A stretch of DNA of 48,938 nucleotides from Pseudidiomarina woesei (GTDB taxonomy: Bacteria; Pseudomonadota; Gammaproteobacteria; Enterobacterales; Alteromonadaceae), in contig NZ_LIPW01000011.1 of assembly GCF_001418345.1 (NCBI RefSeq), positions 1 through 48,938 of the forward strand, given 5' to 3'. Below the pieces are notes generated by a model that saw nothing but the letters and a program-made list of their open reading frames with translations, was not told the DNA's origin and searched no databases. This document shows positions 36,196 to 48,436 of this stretch, one piece after another (within the stretch, counting starts at the first letter, position 1; every line of letters begins with the position of its first letter). Position numbers and translations under genes: made by a program.

Positions 36196-37098
36196 ATGTC
36201 TGCCAAAAAACGAGGACTTGGACGCGGCTTAGACGCGTTACTGACAACTAGCAAAACGGCACGTGACAAAGAACAACACGACACGACGCCAGAAGTTGAC
36301 TATACCAAAGGTGAACTACAAAAGTTGCCGATTGAATGGTTGCAACCGGGTAAATACCAACCGCGTAAAGATATGACCCCAGAGGCTCTTGAAGATTTAG
36401 CCGCGTCGATAAAAGCACAAGGTATTATTCAGCCAATAGTGGTGCGCGAAGTAGCCCATGAAAAGTATGAAATTATTGCTGGTGAGCGCCGTTGGCGTGC
36501 CGCACAAATGGCGCGCTTGCCAGAAGTACCCTGTTTAATTAAACCGGTTCCCGATGAAGCCGCAGTGGCTATTGCGCTCATTGAAAATATTCAGCGTGAA
36601 GACTTAAACGCTATGGAAGAAGCCACGGCGCTACAACGTTTACTGACTGAGTTTCAATTAACTCATCAAGAAGTTGCAGATGCGGTAGGTAAGTCACGTG
36701 CAACAGTCACCAACTTATTGCGGTTAAATAACTTACAGCAAGAAACCAAAACCTTGCTTGAACGTGGCGATATTGAACTAGGTCACGCCAAGTTATTATT
36801 AGCGCTTGAAGGCGAGCCACAAGCTGAAATTGCACGACAAATTGCGGCCAAAGGCATGACGGTGCGAGAAGCCGAGAAACTGGTTCGCCAAGCATTAGAA
36901 CCCGCCAAAGAAAAAGCAGCAAAACCTCAGCCAGATGCTGATATTCAGCGGCTTGAGAAGCTTATCAGTGAACGCCTTGGTGCCAACGTCGCAATTAACC
37001 ACGGTCGCAAAGGAAAAGGCAAAGTCGTGATTAATTACAGTAGTTTAGATGAGCTTGATGGCATCTTGACGCATTTTCAATTAGAACACGACAGCTAG
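36196..37098 (+). CDS. parB: Chromosome partitioning CTPase/DNA-binding protein ParB (Spo0J)
   Basis: ParB loads at parS, binds CTP and spreads as a clamp. The 300-aa protein begins KKRGLGRGLDALL, then has the CTP-binding blocks GERRWRAAQMA at 96-106 and ENIQREDLNAMEEA at about 130-143. A helix-turn-helix follows (LTHQEVADAVGKSRATVTNL), and a C-terminal dimer domain. No canonical parS 16-mer was seen by eye in the window. Confidence 0.97.
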   Translation: MSAKKRGLGRGLDALLTTSKTARDKEQHDTTPEVDYTKGELQKLPIEWLQPGKYQPRKDMTPEALEDLAASIKAQGIIQPIVVREVAHEKYEIIAGERRWRAAQMARLPEVPCLIKPVPDEAAVAIALIENIQREDLNAMEEATALQRLLTEFQLTHQEVADAVGKSRATVTNLLRLNNLQQETKTLLERGDIELGHAKLLLALEGEPQAEIARQIAAKGMTVREAEKLVRQALEPAKEKAAKPQPDADIQRLEKLISERLGANVAINHGRKGKGKVVINYSSLDELDGILTHFQLEHDS

Positions 37099-37112
37099 CC
37101 GTCCCAATTTGT

Positions 37113-37140
37113 TTGCAATTCAACGCCAAATCTTTATACT
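37113..37140 (+). promoter_or_regulatory. Candidate sigma-70 promoter of the ATP synthase operon
   Basis: TTGCAA at 37113-37118 and TATACT at 37135-37140 are separated by 16 bases and lie just after the parB stop and about 30 bases before atpI. The match to -35/-10 consensus is good but spacing is one short of the optimum. No terminator is seen between parB and this site. Confidence 0.55.
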
Positions 37141-37171
37141 ATCGCGGGCTTTTAACCGAGGTTTTTAGCCC

Positions 37172-38441
<1,270 letters not shown>

Positions 38442-38454
38442 TTTTTTGTATTAA

Positions 38455-38730
<276 letters not shown>

Positions 38731-38777
38731 TAAGCCATTCAACTTTCGAACAATAGAACTTATAGGAGGGGGGGTTA

Positions 38778-39248
38778 ATGAATATCAACATGACCCTGAT
38801 CGGAGAATTAATCGCGTTCATCGTCTTCGTACTGTTTTGTATGAAGTTCGTATGGCCTCCGCTTAATAATGCGATTGAAGCTCGTCAGAAAAAAATTGCT
38901 GATGGTCTTGCAGCCGGCGAACGTGCCGAAAAAGACTTAGAGCTTGCTCAGGCAAAAATTGCTGACGAACTTAAAGAAGCGAAAGCTCAAGCTGCCGAAA
39001 TCATTGCTCAAGCGAAAAAACGCGCAGAGCAAACGGTTGAAGAAGGCAAACAACGTGGCGAAACCGAACGCGAAGCAATTATTGCTGCTGGTCATGCCGA
39101 AGTTGACGCTGAACGCAATCGCTTACGCGAAGAATTGCGCAAGCAAGTAGCTGTGTTGGCTGTTGCTGGTGCAAGCAAAATCATCGAGCGTGAAATTGAT
39201 AAAGACGCTCACAGTGACATTGTTGAAAAACTGGTCGCTGAACTCTAA
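38778..39248 (+). CDS. atpF: F1Fo ATP synthase subunit b (AtpF)
   Basis: Subunit b is the peripheral stalk that links Fo to F1. The 156-aa protein has one N-terminal membrane helix (about 6-25, [19 protein letters not shown]) followed by a long charged coiled coil. Length matches E. coli AtpF. Its ribosome site AGGAGGGGGGG contains seven consecutive G. Confidence 0.97.
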   Translation: MNINMTLIGELIAFIVFVLFCMKFVWPPLNNAIEARQKKIADGLAAGERAEKDLELAQAKIADELKEAKAQAAEIIAQAKKRAEQTVEEGKQRGETEREAIIAAGHAEVDAERNRLREELRKQVAVLAVAGASKIIEREIDKDAHSDIVEKLVAEL

Positions 39249-39266
39249 CCAAAGGGGTTTGTGCAA

Positions 39267-39800
39267 ATGTCAGAATTGACTACGGTTGCTCGCCCCTATG
39301 CAAAAGCAGCTTTTGATTTTGCAGTAGAGAACGGCGCTATCGAGAAATGGCATGAAATGTTGGCGTTTGCGACTGCGGTTGCAGAAGACGCCTCTATGGC
39401 CATGTTTTTGAGTAGCGCTGAAACGCTAGATAAGAAAATTGAAGTTTTCATCAACGTATGTGGTGAGCAACTGGACGAAAAAGGCCAGAATTTTGTTCGC
39501 GTTATGGCCGAAAACGGTCGTTTGAAAGCTTTATCTGCTGTGGTTGCGCTGTTCGCTGAATTGCGCGCCGACTACGAAAAAGAAATCGCGGTAGACGTAA
39601 CTTCTGCGGTGAAATTGACGAAGAAACAGCAAGACAATCTGGCGAAAACGTTAGAGCAACGTTTTTCACGCAAAGTTAAGCTGAATTGCACTGTCGATAC
39701 AGCAATTGTCAGTGGCTTATACATTAAAGCTGGTGACACGGTAATCGACGGCACGGTGCGCGGCAAGTTAGATAGACTTGCACACGCACTGCAATCCTAA
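39267..39800 (+). CDS. atpH: F1Fo ATP synthase subunit delta (AtpH)
   Basis: Subunit delta joins the stalk to the top of F1. The 177-aa protein starts with [19 protein letters not shown] and ends with [20 protein letters not shown] then LDRLAHAL, both family hallmarks. The ATG at 39267 is chosen because AAAGGGG lies nine bases before it; a GTG at 39261 in frame is too close to that site. Confidence 0.97.
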   Translation: MSELTTVARPYAKAAFDFAVENGAIEKWHEMLAFATAVAEDASMAMFLSSAETLDKKIEVFINVCGEQLDEKGQNFVRVMAENGRLKALSAVVALFAELRADYEKEIAVDVTSAVKLTKKQQDNLAKTLEQRFSRKVKLNCTVDTAIVSGLYIKAGDTVIDGTVRGKLDRLAHALQS

Positions 39801-39814
39801 TTGGGGACTTGAGC

Positions 39815-41356
39815 ATGCAACTGAATTCAAATGAAATCGCAGAGCTGATCAAAAAACGAATTGAACAGTTCGAAGTGGTCAGTGAAGCTCGTAACGAAGG
39901 TACCATCGTATCTGTAACCGACGGTATTATTCGCATTCACGGCCTTGCAGACTGTATGCAAGGTGAGATGGTTGAGCTTCCTGGCAATCGTTACGCTATC
40001 GCATTGAACCTTGAGCGCGACACCGTAGGTGCCGTTGTTATGGGTCCATATGCTGATTTGCAAGAAGGCGTAAAAGTTAAATCTACTGGCCGTATCTTAG
40101 AAGTACCGGTTGGTCGTGCCTTGTTAGGCCGTGTGGTAAACACCTTGGGTGAGCCAATTGACGGTAAAGGTCCGATTGACGCAGACGGCTTTGAGCCAGT
40201 TGAAAAAATCGCACCAGGTGTTATCGAGCGTCAATCAGTTGATCAACCAGTACAAACTGGTTACAAATCAATCGACGCCATGATTCCAGTTGGTCGTGGT
40301 CAGCGTGAGTTGATCATCGGTGACCGTCAAACCGGTAAAACGGCTTTGGCTATCGATGCCATCATCAACCAGAAAAACTCAGGCATTAAGTGTGTGTACG
40401 TAGCCATCGGTCAGAAAGCATCGACCATCGCTAACGTCGTACGCAAGCTTGAAGAACACGGCGCATTGGAAAACACCATTGTTGTTGCTGCTTCTGCTTC
40501 TGAATCAGCAGCGTTGCAATACTTGGCAGCCTACTCAGGTTGTACCATGGGTGAATACTTCCGTGACCGCGGTGAAGACGCACTAATCGTATATGATGAC
40601 TTGTCGAAGCAAGCTGTTGCTTATCGTCAAATTTCATTGTTGCTCCGTCGTCCGCCAGGTCGTGAAGCTTACCCAGGTGACGTATTCTATCTTCACTCAC
40701 GTTTGCTTGAGCGTGCAGCGCGTGTAAACGCTGACTACGTTGAAAAGTACACTAACGGTGAAGTGAAAGGTCAAACCGGTTCATTAACGGCGCTACCAAT
40801 TATCGAAACTCAAGCGGGTGACGTATCTGCGTTCGTACCAACCAACGTGATTTCAATCACCGACGGTCAGATCTTCTTAGAAACTGACTTGTTCAACGCC
40901 GGTATCCGCCCTGCTGTAAACGCAGGTATCTCGGTATCGCGTGTAGGTGGTGCAGCACAAACCAAGATCATTAAAAAACTTGGTGGTGGTATCCGTTTGG
41001 CATTAGCACAGTATCGTGAATTGGCGGCGTTTGCTCAGTTCGCTTCAGACTTAGACGAAGCAACTCGCGCGCAGTTAGAGCACGGTCAGCGTGTTACTGA
41101 ACTGATGAAACAGAACCAATATAAGCCAATGAGCGTGGCTGAAATGGCAGTGTCTATTTTCTCTGCAGAAAAGGGTTACCTGAAAGACGTAGAGAAAGAC
41201 AAAATCCTCGACTTCGAAGGTGCGTTAATTTCGTACATGCGTAGCGAGCACGCTGAACTAATGGCTGATATTGATAAAACTGGCAACTATAACGACGACA
41301 TCGAAGCGAAGCTGCACGAAGGCCTGAAAACCTTCAAGAAGACGCAGTCTTGGTAA
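39815..41356 (+). CDS. atpA: F1Fo ATP synthase subunit alpha (AtpA)
   Basis: Alpha subunits alternate with beta subunits in the F1 head and hold the non-catalytic nucleotide sites. The 513-aa protein has the P-loop GDRQTGKT at 169-176 and [20 protein letters not shown] with [10 protein letters not shown]. Length equals that of E. coli AtpA when started at ATG 39815, seven bases after GGGGA. A TTG at 39809 would add two residues. Confidence 0.98.
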   Translation: MQLNSNEIAELIKKRIEQFEVVSEARNEGTIVSVTDGIIRIHGLADCMQGEMVELPGNRYAIALNLERDTVGAVVMGPYADLQEGVKVKSTGRILEVPVGRALLGRVVNTLGEPIDGKGPIDADGFEPVEKIAPGVIERQSVDQPVQTGYKSIDAMIPVGRGQRELIIGDRQTGKTALAIDAIINQKNSGIKCVYVAIGQKASTIANVVRKLEEHGALENTIVVAASASESAALQYLAAYSGCTMGEYFRDRGEDALIVYDDLSKQAVAYRQISLLLRRPPGREAYPGDVFYLHSRLLERAARVNADYVEKYTNGEVKGQTGSLTALPIIETQAGDVSAFVPTNVISITDGQIFLETDLFNAGIRPAVNAGISVSRVGGAAQTKIIKKLGGGIRLALAQYRELAAFAQFASDLDEATRAQLEHGQRVTELMKQNQYKPMSVAEMAVSIFSAEKGYLKDVEKDKILDFEGALISYMRSEHAELMADIDKTGNYNDDIEAKLHEGLKTFKKTQSW

Positions 41357-41414
41357 GCGGAGCGTGGCTACACGGGTGTGTAGCCACAAGTCGTTGAGTT
41401 AACAGGAGAATATC

Positions 41415-42281
41415 ATGGCCGGCGGTAAAGAGATAAAAACCAAGATCGGGAGTATTAACAATACTCAGAAGATCACCAGCGCAATGGAAATGGTTGCCGC
41501 GTCTAAAATGAAAAAGGCGCAGGAACGTATGGCTTCTAGCCGTCCGTATGCCGACAGCATTCGCAAGGTGATCGGCCATGTTGCCCATGCCAACTTAGAA
41601 TATAAGCATCCGTACTTAGAAGAACGCGATGTGAAACGAGTTGGGTACATTGTAATTTCAACCGACCGCGGTTTGTGCGGCGGCTTAAACACCAACGAAT
41701 TCAAAGCGGTGGTTAAGCACGCAAAAGCATACAAAGACAGCGGCGTAGACGTTGATTTTGCAGCCATTGGTAACAAGGCTACGGGTTTCTTTAAACGCTT
41801 TGGAGGCCGTTTACTGGCGCAAAAATCAGGTTTGGGCGATAAGCCAAGCGTGAATGATGTGCTCGGGACAGTGCAGGTAATGTTAGATGCCTTTGATGAA
41901 GGCAAAATTGACCGCCTGTTTGTGGTGTACAACAAGTTTGTGAACACCATGAAGCAAGAACCAACAGTAGCGCAATTGCTACCGTTGCCAAAAGCTGAGT
42001 CTCGTGACGAAGTTCAATCAGGTAGCTGGGACTACTTGTATGAGCCGAATCCACAGCCAATTTTAGAATTACTGATTCGTCGTTATGTAGAAGCGACTGT
42101 ATATCAGGGCGTAGTGGACAACATCGCTAGTGAACAGGCAGCGCGGATGGTGGCAATGAAAGCCGCTACCGACAACGCCGAAGACCTTATTGATCAGTTG
42201 CAATTGGTGTACAACAAAGCACGCCAAGCAGCGATCACGCAGGAAATTTCGGAAATTGTATCGGGCGCCGAAGCGGTTTAA
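41415..42281 (+). CDS. atpG: F1Fo ATP synthase subunit gamma (AtpG)
   Basis: Gamma is the central rotor shaft. The 288-aa protein begins with [20 protein letters not shown] then [15 protein letters not shown], carries [10 protein letters not shown] near 78-87, and ends with [20 protein letters not shown] and the [16 protein letters not shown] signature. AGGAG precedes the ATG. Confidence 0.98.
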   Translation: MAGGKEIKTKIGSINNTQKITSAMEMVAASKMKKAQERMASSRPYADSIRKVIGHVAHANLEYKHPYLEERDVKRVGYIVISTDRGLCGGLNTNEFKAVVKHAKAYKDSGVDVDFAAIGNKATGFFKRFGGRLLAQKSGLGDKPSVNDVLGTVQVMLDAFDEGKIDRLFVVYNKFVNTMKQEPTVAQLLPLPKAESRDEVQSGSWDYLYEPNPQPILELLIRRYVEATVYQGVVDNIASEQAARMVAMKAATDNAEDLIDQLQLVYNKARQAAITQEISEIVSGAEAV

Positions 42282-43706
<1,425 letters not shown>

Positions 43707-43723
43707 TAAACCGGGAGGTTTAA

Positions 43724-44140
43724 ATGGCAGCTAAAACTGTACAGCTTGACGTGGTCAGCGCCGAAGAACGTTTGTTCTCAGGTGCCGTTGAGACCCTGCA
43801 AGTGACCGGTAGCGAAGGTGAGCTGGGTATTCACCCAGGTCACGCCCCGTTATTAACCACAATCAAGCCAGGTATGGTTCGTGTGGTTAAAGAAGGTGGC
43901 GAAGAAGAAATCATCTACGTTGCTGGTGGTGTGCTTGAAGTGCAGCCGCATAACGTCTCGGTCCTTGCTGACACAGCCATTCGTGGTGAAGAGCTTGACG
44001 AACAAAAAGCTCTGGAAGCTATGAAACACGCTGAAGAAGCAATTGCAGATCAAAGTTCTGACTTAAGCTACGCAGAAGCAGCAGCAGAACTGGCTCGAGC
44101 GATGGCTCAGTTGCAGATTATTCGTAAATTACGCAAATAA
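43724..44140 (+). CDS. atpC: F1Fo ATP synthase subunit epsilon (AtpC)
   Basis: Epsilon caps the central stalk and can inhibit ATP hydrolysis. The 138-aa protein has the N-terminal beta sandwich ([20 protein letters not shown] then [20 protein letters not shown]) and a C-terminal helical hairpin ending [22 protein letters not shown] precedes the ATG. A strong terminator follows and ends the operon. Confidence 0.97.
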   Translation: MAAKTVQLDVVSAEERLFSGAVETLQVTGSEGELGIHPGHAPLLTTIKPGMVRVVKEGGEEEIIYVAGGVLEVQPHNVSVLADTAIRGEELDEQKALEAMKHAEEAIADQSSDLSYAEAAAELARAMAQLQIIRKLRK

Positions 44141-44165
44141 TCAGCACGCCAGCTTTAAAAAATCG

Positions 44166-44202
44166 AAAAGACCCGCAAATCTCGGTTTGTGGGTCTTTTT
44201 TT
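44166..44202 (+). terminator. Rho-independent terminator of the ATP synthase operon
   Basis: AAAAGACCCGCAAA pairs with TTTGTGGGTCTTTT across a TCTCGG-type loop and is followed by seven or more T. One internal mismatch does not disturb the stem. It lies 25 bases after the atpC stop and clearly separates atp from glmU. Confidence 0.95.
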
Positions 44203-44271
44203 CGCCTGTTAATTTGTTGTAAACAGCATTAAAATAGACGCTTAATTTACTAAACAGAAACGGAAGGATTC

Positions 44272-45636
44272 ATGTCTCTGAGTGTTGTTGTACTTGCCGC
44301 AGGCAAAGGCACGCGTATGCGTTCGGCCTTACCTAAGGTATTACACCCGGTTGCTCATAAGCCCATGGTTCAGCATGTGATTGACACTGCGCGCACGCTT
44401 GCGCCTGAAAACGTGCATGTTATTTATGGTCATGGTGGCGATGTCTTAATGGATAAACTCGCTGGGCAGCAATTGAATTTTGTCGAACAGGCGCAGCAGC
44501 TTGGCACCGGCCATGCCGTGCAACAAGTGGTGCCGCACCTAGGCGATAATGAAACGGTATTGATTTTATATGGCGACGTACCGCTAACGCGCAAAGAAAC
44601 CCTGCAGGGGTTGTTAGATGCTGCAATCAATACCGATTTAGCTTTATTAACTGTTACCCTGCCCGACCCAACCGGTTACGGCCGTATTGTGCGCAACGCA
44701 AACGGTGCCGTAGTGGGAATTGTTGAGCAAAAAGACGCGAATACCGAGCAACTGGCCATTAGCGAAGTAAACACCGGCATGATGGCGGTAAAGGGTGCGG
44801 CTTTGAAGCGCTGGCTCGGCAATTTGTCAAACAATAATGCCCAAGGCGAATACTACCTAACCGATATTGTTGCTATGGCAGCTGACGAAGGTGTGAATAT
44901 TGCCACTGCGCAACCACAGGCTATTAGTGAAGTGGAAGGGGCGAATAACCGGGTGCAGTTGGCAGGCTTAGAGCGAGCTTACCAAGCATGGCAGGCTGAG
45001 CAATTAATGCTAGATGGCGCCACGTTAATGGACCCCGCACGCGTTGACGTGCGTGGCGAGGTGATTATTGCCAATGACGTGGTGGTTGACGTGAACGTTA
45101 TTTTTGAAGGCCGTGTGGAACTTGGCGAAGGCGTGGTTATCGAAAGTAACTGCGTGCTGCGTAATTGCAAAATTGGCGCAGGCTCACGGGTTAAAGCCAA
45201 TAGCGTGATTGAAGAAGCTGTATTAGCCGAAAACTGTGCTGTAGGGCCTTATGCGCGTTTGCGCCCTGGTGCTGAGTTAGCCGAAGGTGTGCAAGTTGGC
45301 AACTTTGTTGAAATTAAAAAAACCCGTATGGGTAAAGGCTCTAAAGCCAGCCACTTAACCTACCTTGGCGATGCCATGATTGGTGCTGGGGTAAATATTG
45401 GTGCAGGCACTATTACCTGTAACTACGACGGCGTGAATAAATTTGTCACGGAAATTGATGATGGCGCGTTTATTGGCTCGAACAGCTCATTAGTCGCCCC
45501 GGTGCGCGTAGGCAAAAACGCAACAGTAGGCGCCGGTTCTGCGGTAACCAAGAATGTCGAAGATGAAGAATTAGCCGTTGCGCGCGGCAAACAACGGAAT
45601 ATTACAGGCTGGCAACGCCCAGTGAAAAAAGGATAA
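44272..45636 (+). CDS. glmU: Bifunctional UDP-GlcNAc pyrophosphorylase / GlcN-1-P acetyltransferase GlmU
   Basis: GlmU makes UDP-GlcNAc for peptidoglycan and LPS by acetylating glucosamine-1-phosphate and then joining it to UTP. The 454-aa protein has the uridylyltransferase signature [19 protein letters not shown] at 8-26, [10 protein letters not shown] and YGDVPL, then a left-handed beta-helix with isoleucine-patch hexapeptides from about residue 250. [20 protein letters not shown] is the acetyltransferase core. AAGGA precedes the ATG. It pairs with glmS five bases downstream. Confidence 0.98.
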   Translation: MSLSVVVLAAGKGTRMRSALPKVLHPVAHKPMVQHVIDTARTLAPENVHVIYGHGGDVLMDKLAGQQLNFVEQAQQLGTGHAVQQVVPHLGDNETVLILYGDVPLTRKETLQGLLDAAINTDLALLTVTLPDPTGYGRIVRNANGAVVGIVEQKDANTEQLAISEVNTGMMAVKGAALKRWLGNLSNNNAQGEYYLTDIVAMAADEGVNIATAQPQAISEVEGANNRVQLAGLERAYQAWQAEQLMLDGATLMDPARVDVRGEVIIANDVVVDVNVIFEGRVELGEGVVIESNCVLRNCKIGAGSRVKANSVIEEAVLAENCAVGPYARLRPGAELAEGVQVGNFVEIKKTRMGKGSKASHLTYLGDAMIGAGVNIGAGTITCNYDGVNKFVTEIDDGAFIGSNSSLVAPVRVGKNATVGAGSAVTKNVEDEELAVARGKQRNITGWQRPVKKG

Positions 45637-45641
45637 GAACT

Positions 45642-47474
45642 ATGTGTGGAATTGTTGGTGCAACTTCAGAGCGCCGTATTAGCGAAATTTTATTAGAAGG
45701 CTTAAAGCGCCTTGAATACCGTGGTTATGACTCAGCCGGCTTAGCCGTGTTGAACGACCAAGGCGTGATTGAAAGCGTACGCCGTACCGGTAAAGTACAA
45801 GCATTGAAAGATGCAGTTGGTGAGCACCCACTATCAGGCACAACAGGTATTGCTCATACCCGTTGGGCAACTCATGGCGGTGTTACCGAGGCCAATGCCC
45901 ACCCACACATTTCTGATGACTGTATTGCCGTGGTACACAATGGCATTATTGAAAACCACGAAAAACTGCGCGAGCAACTGAAAGGCCTAGGCTACACTTT
46001 TGCGTCTGACACCGACACCGAAGTGATTTGTCACTTGGTGCACCACGAGCGCAAAACCCATGACGATTTGTTTGAAGCCGTGCAAGCAGCCGTTAAACAA
46101 CTTGAAGGCGCTTATGGCACCGTGGTGATGGACTGCCGTGAACCGGGTCGCTTAGTCGTGGCGCGCTCAGGTAGCCCACTCGTTATTGGCTTAGGTATTG
46201 GCGAAAACTTTATCGCCTCGGACCAATTGGCCTTGCTGCCGGTAACCCGCAAATTTATGTACCTTGAAGAAGGCGACATGGCCGATATTACTCGCACTGA
46301 AGTGAAAGTGTATGATGCTTCAGGTGCGCGCATTGAGCGTGAAGTGCATGAGTCGGACGGTAATTATGACGCTGGCGGCAAAGGCGAGTACCGCCACTTT
46401 ATGCTCAAAGAAATTCACGAGCAGCCAAGCGCTGTGCGTAATGCTCTTGAAGGCCGCATTGTTGATGGCCATGTGGCTGATGACGTGTTCGGTAACGGCT
46501 CGCTAGAGCTACTAAAAGACATTGAGCACGTACAAATTGTTGCCTGTGGTACCTCTTACCACGCTGGCATGGTGGCGCGCTATTGGCTTGAGTCCATGGC
46601 TGGCGTGTCGTGCAATGTGGAAATAGCTTCAGAGTTCCGTTACCGTCAGTCGCACGTGCACCGTAACAGCTTGTTGGTAACTATTTCACAGTCTGGCGAA
46701 ACCGCTGATACCCTAGCGGCACTGCGATTAAGTAAAGAGCTTGGCTACAAAGGCAGCTTAACCATTTGTAACGTGTCTACCTCGTCAATGGTGCGTGAAT
46801 CAGACTTAGCCTATATGACACGCGCCGGTACCGAAATTGGCGTGGCTTCAACCAAAGCCTTTACCACCCAGTTGGTGGGCTTGCTCATGCTGACGTTGGC
46901 CATTGGCCAGTTCCGTGGCATGAGCGCCGCGCAGCAAGAAACCGTGATCAAGTCGCTGAAAACCTTGCCAGCTAAATTAGAAGAAGCCCTGCTGTTAAGT
47001 GACGCTATTGAGGCCTTAGCGCCAGAGTTTGCGGATAAATTCCACAGCTTATTCCTAGGCCGCGGTACGCAATACCCTATTGCAATGGAAGGCGCGTTGA
47101 AGCTGAAAGAAATTTCCTACATTCACGCTGAAGCCTACGCTGCAGGCGAACTCAAACACGGCCCGTTGGCACTGATTGATGCCGACATGCCAGTGATTGT
47201 GGTTGCACCAAACGATGAGCTGCTAGAGAAGCTTAAATCGAATGTGGAAGAAGTACGCGCGCGTGGTGGCATCATGTATGTATTTGCTGACAAAGACGCC
47301 CATTTCAAAGGCGACGACAGCATGCGCGTGATCAACGTCACTCATTGTGATGAACTCATAGCGCCCATTGTGTACACCATTCCGCTGCAGTTGCTCTCCT
47401 ACTTCGTGGCCATTATAAAAGGCACCGATGTGGATCAGCCGCGTAACTTGGCTAAATCGGTAACGGTGGAGTAA
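45642..47474 (+). CDS. glmS: Glutamine-fructose-6-phosphate aminotransferase GlmS
   Basis: GlmS makes glucosamine-6-phosphate from fructose-6-phosphate and glutamine. The 610-aa protein begins MCGIVGA with catalytic Cys2, has the glutaminase motifs [31 protein letters not shown] and [12 protein letters not shown], two SIS domains with CGTSYHAGM and [13 protein letters not shown], and ends in [11 protein letters not shown]. It lies five bases after glmU, so no leader ribozyme is present. Its stop lies inside a hairpin terminator. Confidence 0.98.
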   Translation: MCGIVGATSERRISEILLEGLKRLEYRGYDSAGLAVLNDQGVIESVRRTGKVQALKDAVGEHPLSGTTGIAHTRWATHGGVTEANAHPHISDDCIAVVHNGIIENHEKLREQLKGLGYTFASDTDTEVICHLVHHERKTHDDLFEAVQAAVKQLEGAYGTVVMDCREPGRLVVARSGSPLVIGLGIGENFIASDQLALLPVTRKFMYLEEGDMADITRTEVKVYDASGARIEREVHESDGNYDAGGKGEYRHFMLKEIHEQPSAVRNALEGRIVDGHVADDVFGNGSLELLKDIEHVQIVACGTSYHAGMVARYWLESMAGVSCNVEIASEFRYRQSHVHRNSLLVTISQSGETADTLAALRLSKELGYKGSLTICNVSTSSMVRESDLAYMTRAGTEIGVASTKAFTTQLVGLLMLTLAIGQFRGMSAAQQETVIKSLKTLPAKLEEALLLSDAIEALAPEFADKFHSLFLGRGTQYPIAMEGALKLKEISYIHAEAYAAGELKHGPLALIDADMPVIVVAPNDELLEKLKSNVEEVRARGGIMYVFADKDAHFKGDDSMRVINVTHCDELIAPIVYTIPLQLLSYFVAIIKGTDVDQPRNLAKSVTVE

Positions 47475-47475
47475 T
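47440..47475 (+). other. Conserved glmS 3' end (attTn7 recognition region)
   Basis: The last codons of glmS encode [11 protein letters not shown], the conserved stretch that TnsD of Tn7-like elements recognises; insertion occurs about 25 bases beyond the stop. The site appears intact and no Tn7 end is visible, so it is a potential target only. The insertion point would fall at the 3' end of the degenerate integrase gene. Confidence 0.45.
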
Positions 47476-47486
47476 TCCACCGTTTT
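47462..47486 (+). terminator. Terminator overlapping the glmS stop codon
   Basis: AACGGTGGA (47462-47470) and TCCACCGTT (47476-47484) form a perfect nine-base stem with a GTAAT loop that contains the glmS TAA, followed by TT. It also ends one base before the convergent integrase stop, so it may serve both genes. Confidence 0.8.
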
Positions 47487-47487
47487 A

Positions 47488-48126
47488 CTAGCTGCTGAAG
47501 AGTCGATCAAGCGGGCTAGCTGTGGCCGCATAATGTTGACCAATGACGTGGGTATAAATCTGAGTTGTACTCACATCGTTATGCCCTAGCAACTCTTGCA
47601 CTGTTCTAATGTCGCATCCTGCTTGTAATAAGTGGGTGGCAAACGAATGTCGAAACGTATGACAATTGACCTTTTTAAAGATTTTCGCCGCCTTCACAGC
47701 AGGTTGTAGCGCCTCACTTACACGCAAACCGCTACCGTATAGGAGTTCGATAATCAGCTTATTGCGACCACTAAGCTGGTTTAAAATACGCTGAACTTCC
47801 TCAGGTGAGAGCACAACAGGTAACTGACGCTGTTTAGTGGCCAGGCTAAAATTGAGATCTCCCAGTTCGTGATTAAGCGCTTTGTGATAAAGATACACCA
47901 AAGCATTTAGAGCAACTTTTTGCGTATTAACAGCAACATGGCGCTCATTCGCCAACCAGCTTAAAAAGGACTTCACCTCTTCTGCACCCATATCATTAGG
48001 ATGTCGCTTTTTATGAAAATAAATAAACTGCCGTATCCAACCTAAATAAGATTTCTCAGTTTTTAAGCTATAGCCACGCAATCGCATATCAGCGCGAAGC
48101 TTTTCAATAAAAGGGCTCGGCATCAT
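47488..48126 (-). pseudogene. Integron-type tyrosine recombinase with large internal in-frame deletion
   Basis: The open frame gives about 212 aa from ATG 48126 (alternatives 48132, 48123 and 48180), against about 320 for IntI proteins. The N-terminal SAM-like domain is intact ([54 protein letters not shown]). The catalytic domain keeps Arg135 ([11 protein letters not shown]), His156, Arg159, His182 and Tyr191 ([30 protein letters not shown]). Between Gln141 and Pro142 (near nt 47701-47706) about 100-110 residues are missing, including the beta-hairpin with the catalytic lysine and the integron-specific insertion. Only 21 residues separate the first Arg from the His. It should be inactive. 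The retained parts resemble Shewanella/Vibrio-type chromosomal integron integrases. Confidence 0.88.
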
Positions 48127-48436
48127 TAACATCCATGATTTTTGATAATCGTGAGTTAAGCATAATCGATCAATCGGCACGCTTCACGGCTCAAAGTCGC
48201 ACACTTAAAGCTTGCATGGAGGATAAATATGTCCTATTTTCAATTACATAATTTAAACAAAAATAGTGTTATCAGGCGTAGTCGAAAAGCAAAGTGAGCG
48301 TGCTTACTTTGCTTGCAAGAAAAGGCGACTTTTTGGATGGTTTTTATTTTGTTTTTGGTGAGTTACCAAGTAAACCGAACGATTACGACATGTGCTAGAA
48401 CACTATACAAATGTTATGTGTTCCTGAGGAGTTATT
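48127..48436. other. Integrase leader / possible remnant attI region
   Basis: This gap between the integrase fragment and the divergent lipoprotein gene is AT-rich and has no gene I can support. If the platform was once an integron, attI should lie here. One sequence fits the recombination core GTTRRRY (GTTAAGC at 48155-48161), but the motif is short and the paired simple sites of attI were not recognised. A 28-base palindrome lies at 48287-48314. No LexA-type CTG-N10-CAG site was seen. Confidence 0.4.
48287..48314. repeat. 28-base near-perfect palindrome upstream of the lipoprotein gene
   Basis: AAGCAAAGTGAGC is followed by GT and then GCTTACTTTGCTT, the reverse complement with one G-T position. 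AGTCG just outside on the left (48280-48284) and CGACT on the right (48326-48330) extend the symmetry over a looser region. It could be an operator, part of a folded recombination site or a minus-strand terminator (TTTTC follows in that direction). It lacks the R-box motifs of an integron attC. Confidence 0.6.

Noticed and set aside
36690-36710. parS-like palindrome inside parB (GTCACGTGCAACA region)
   Set aside because: Only about 12 of 16 positions match TGTTTCACGTGAAACA, and the bases fit the helix-turn-helix coding sequence; not enough to call parS.
45637-45641. glmS ribozyme or GlmZ-type leader control
   Set aside because: Only five bases separate glmU and glmS, so no leader structure fits here.
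48127-48180. Upstream extension of the integrase fragment to 48180
   Set aside because: The added residues do not match IntI N-termini, and the extension contains the possible attI core.
48280-48330. attC recombination site at the palindrome
   Set aside because: It lacks the RYYYAAC and GTTRRRY boxes and the arms are too regular for an attC.
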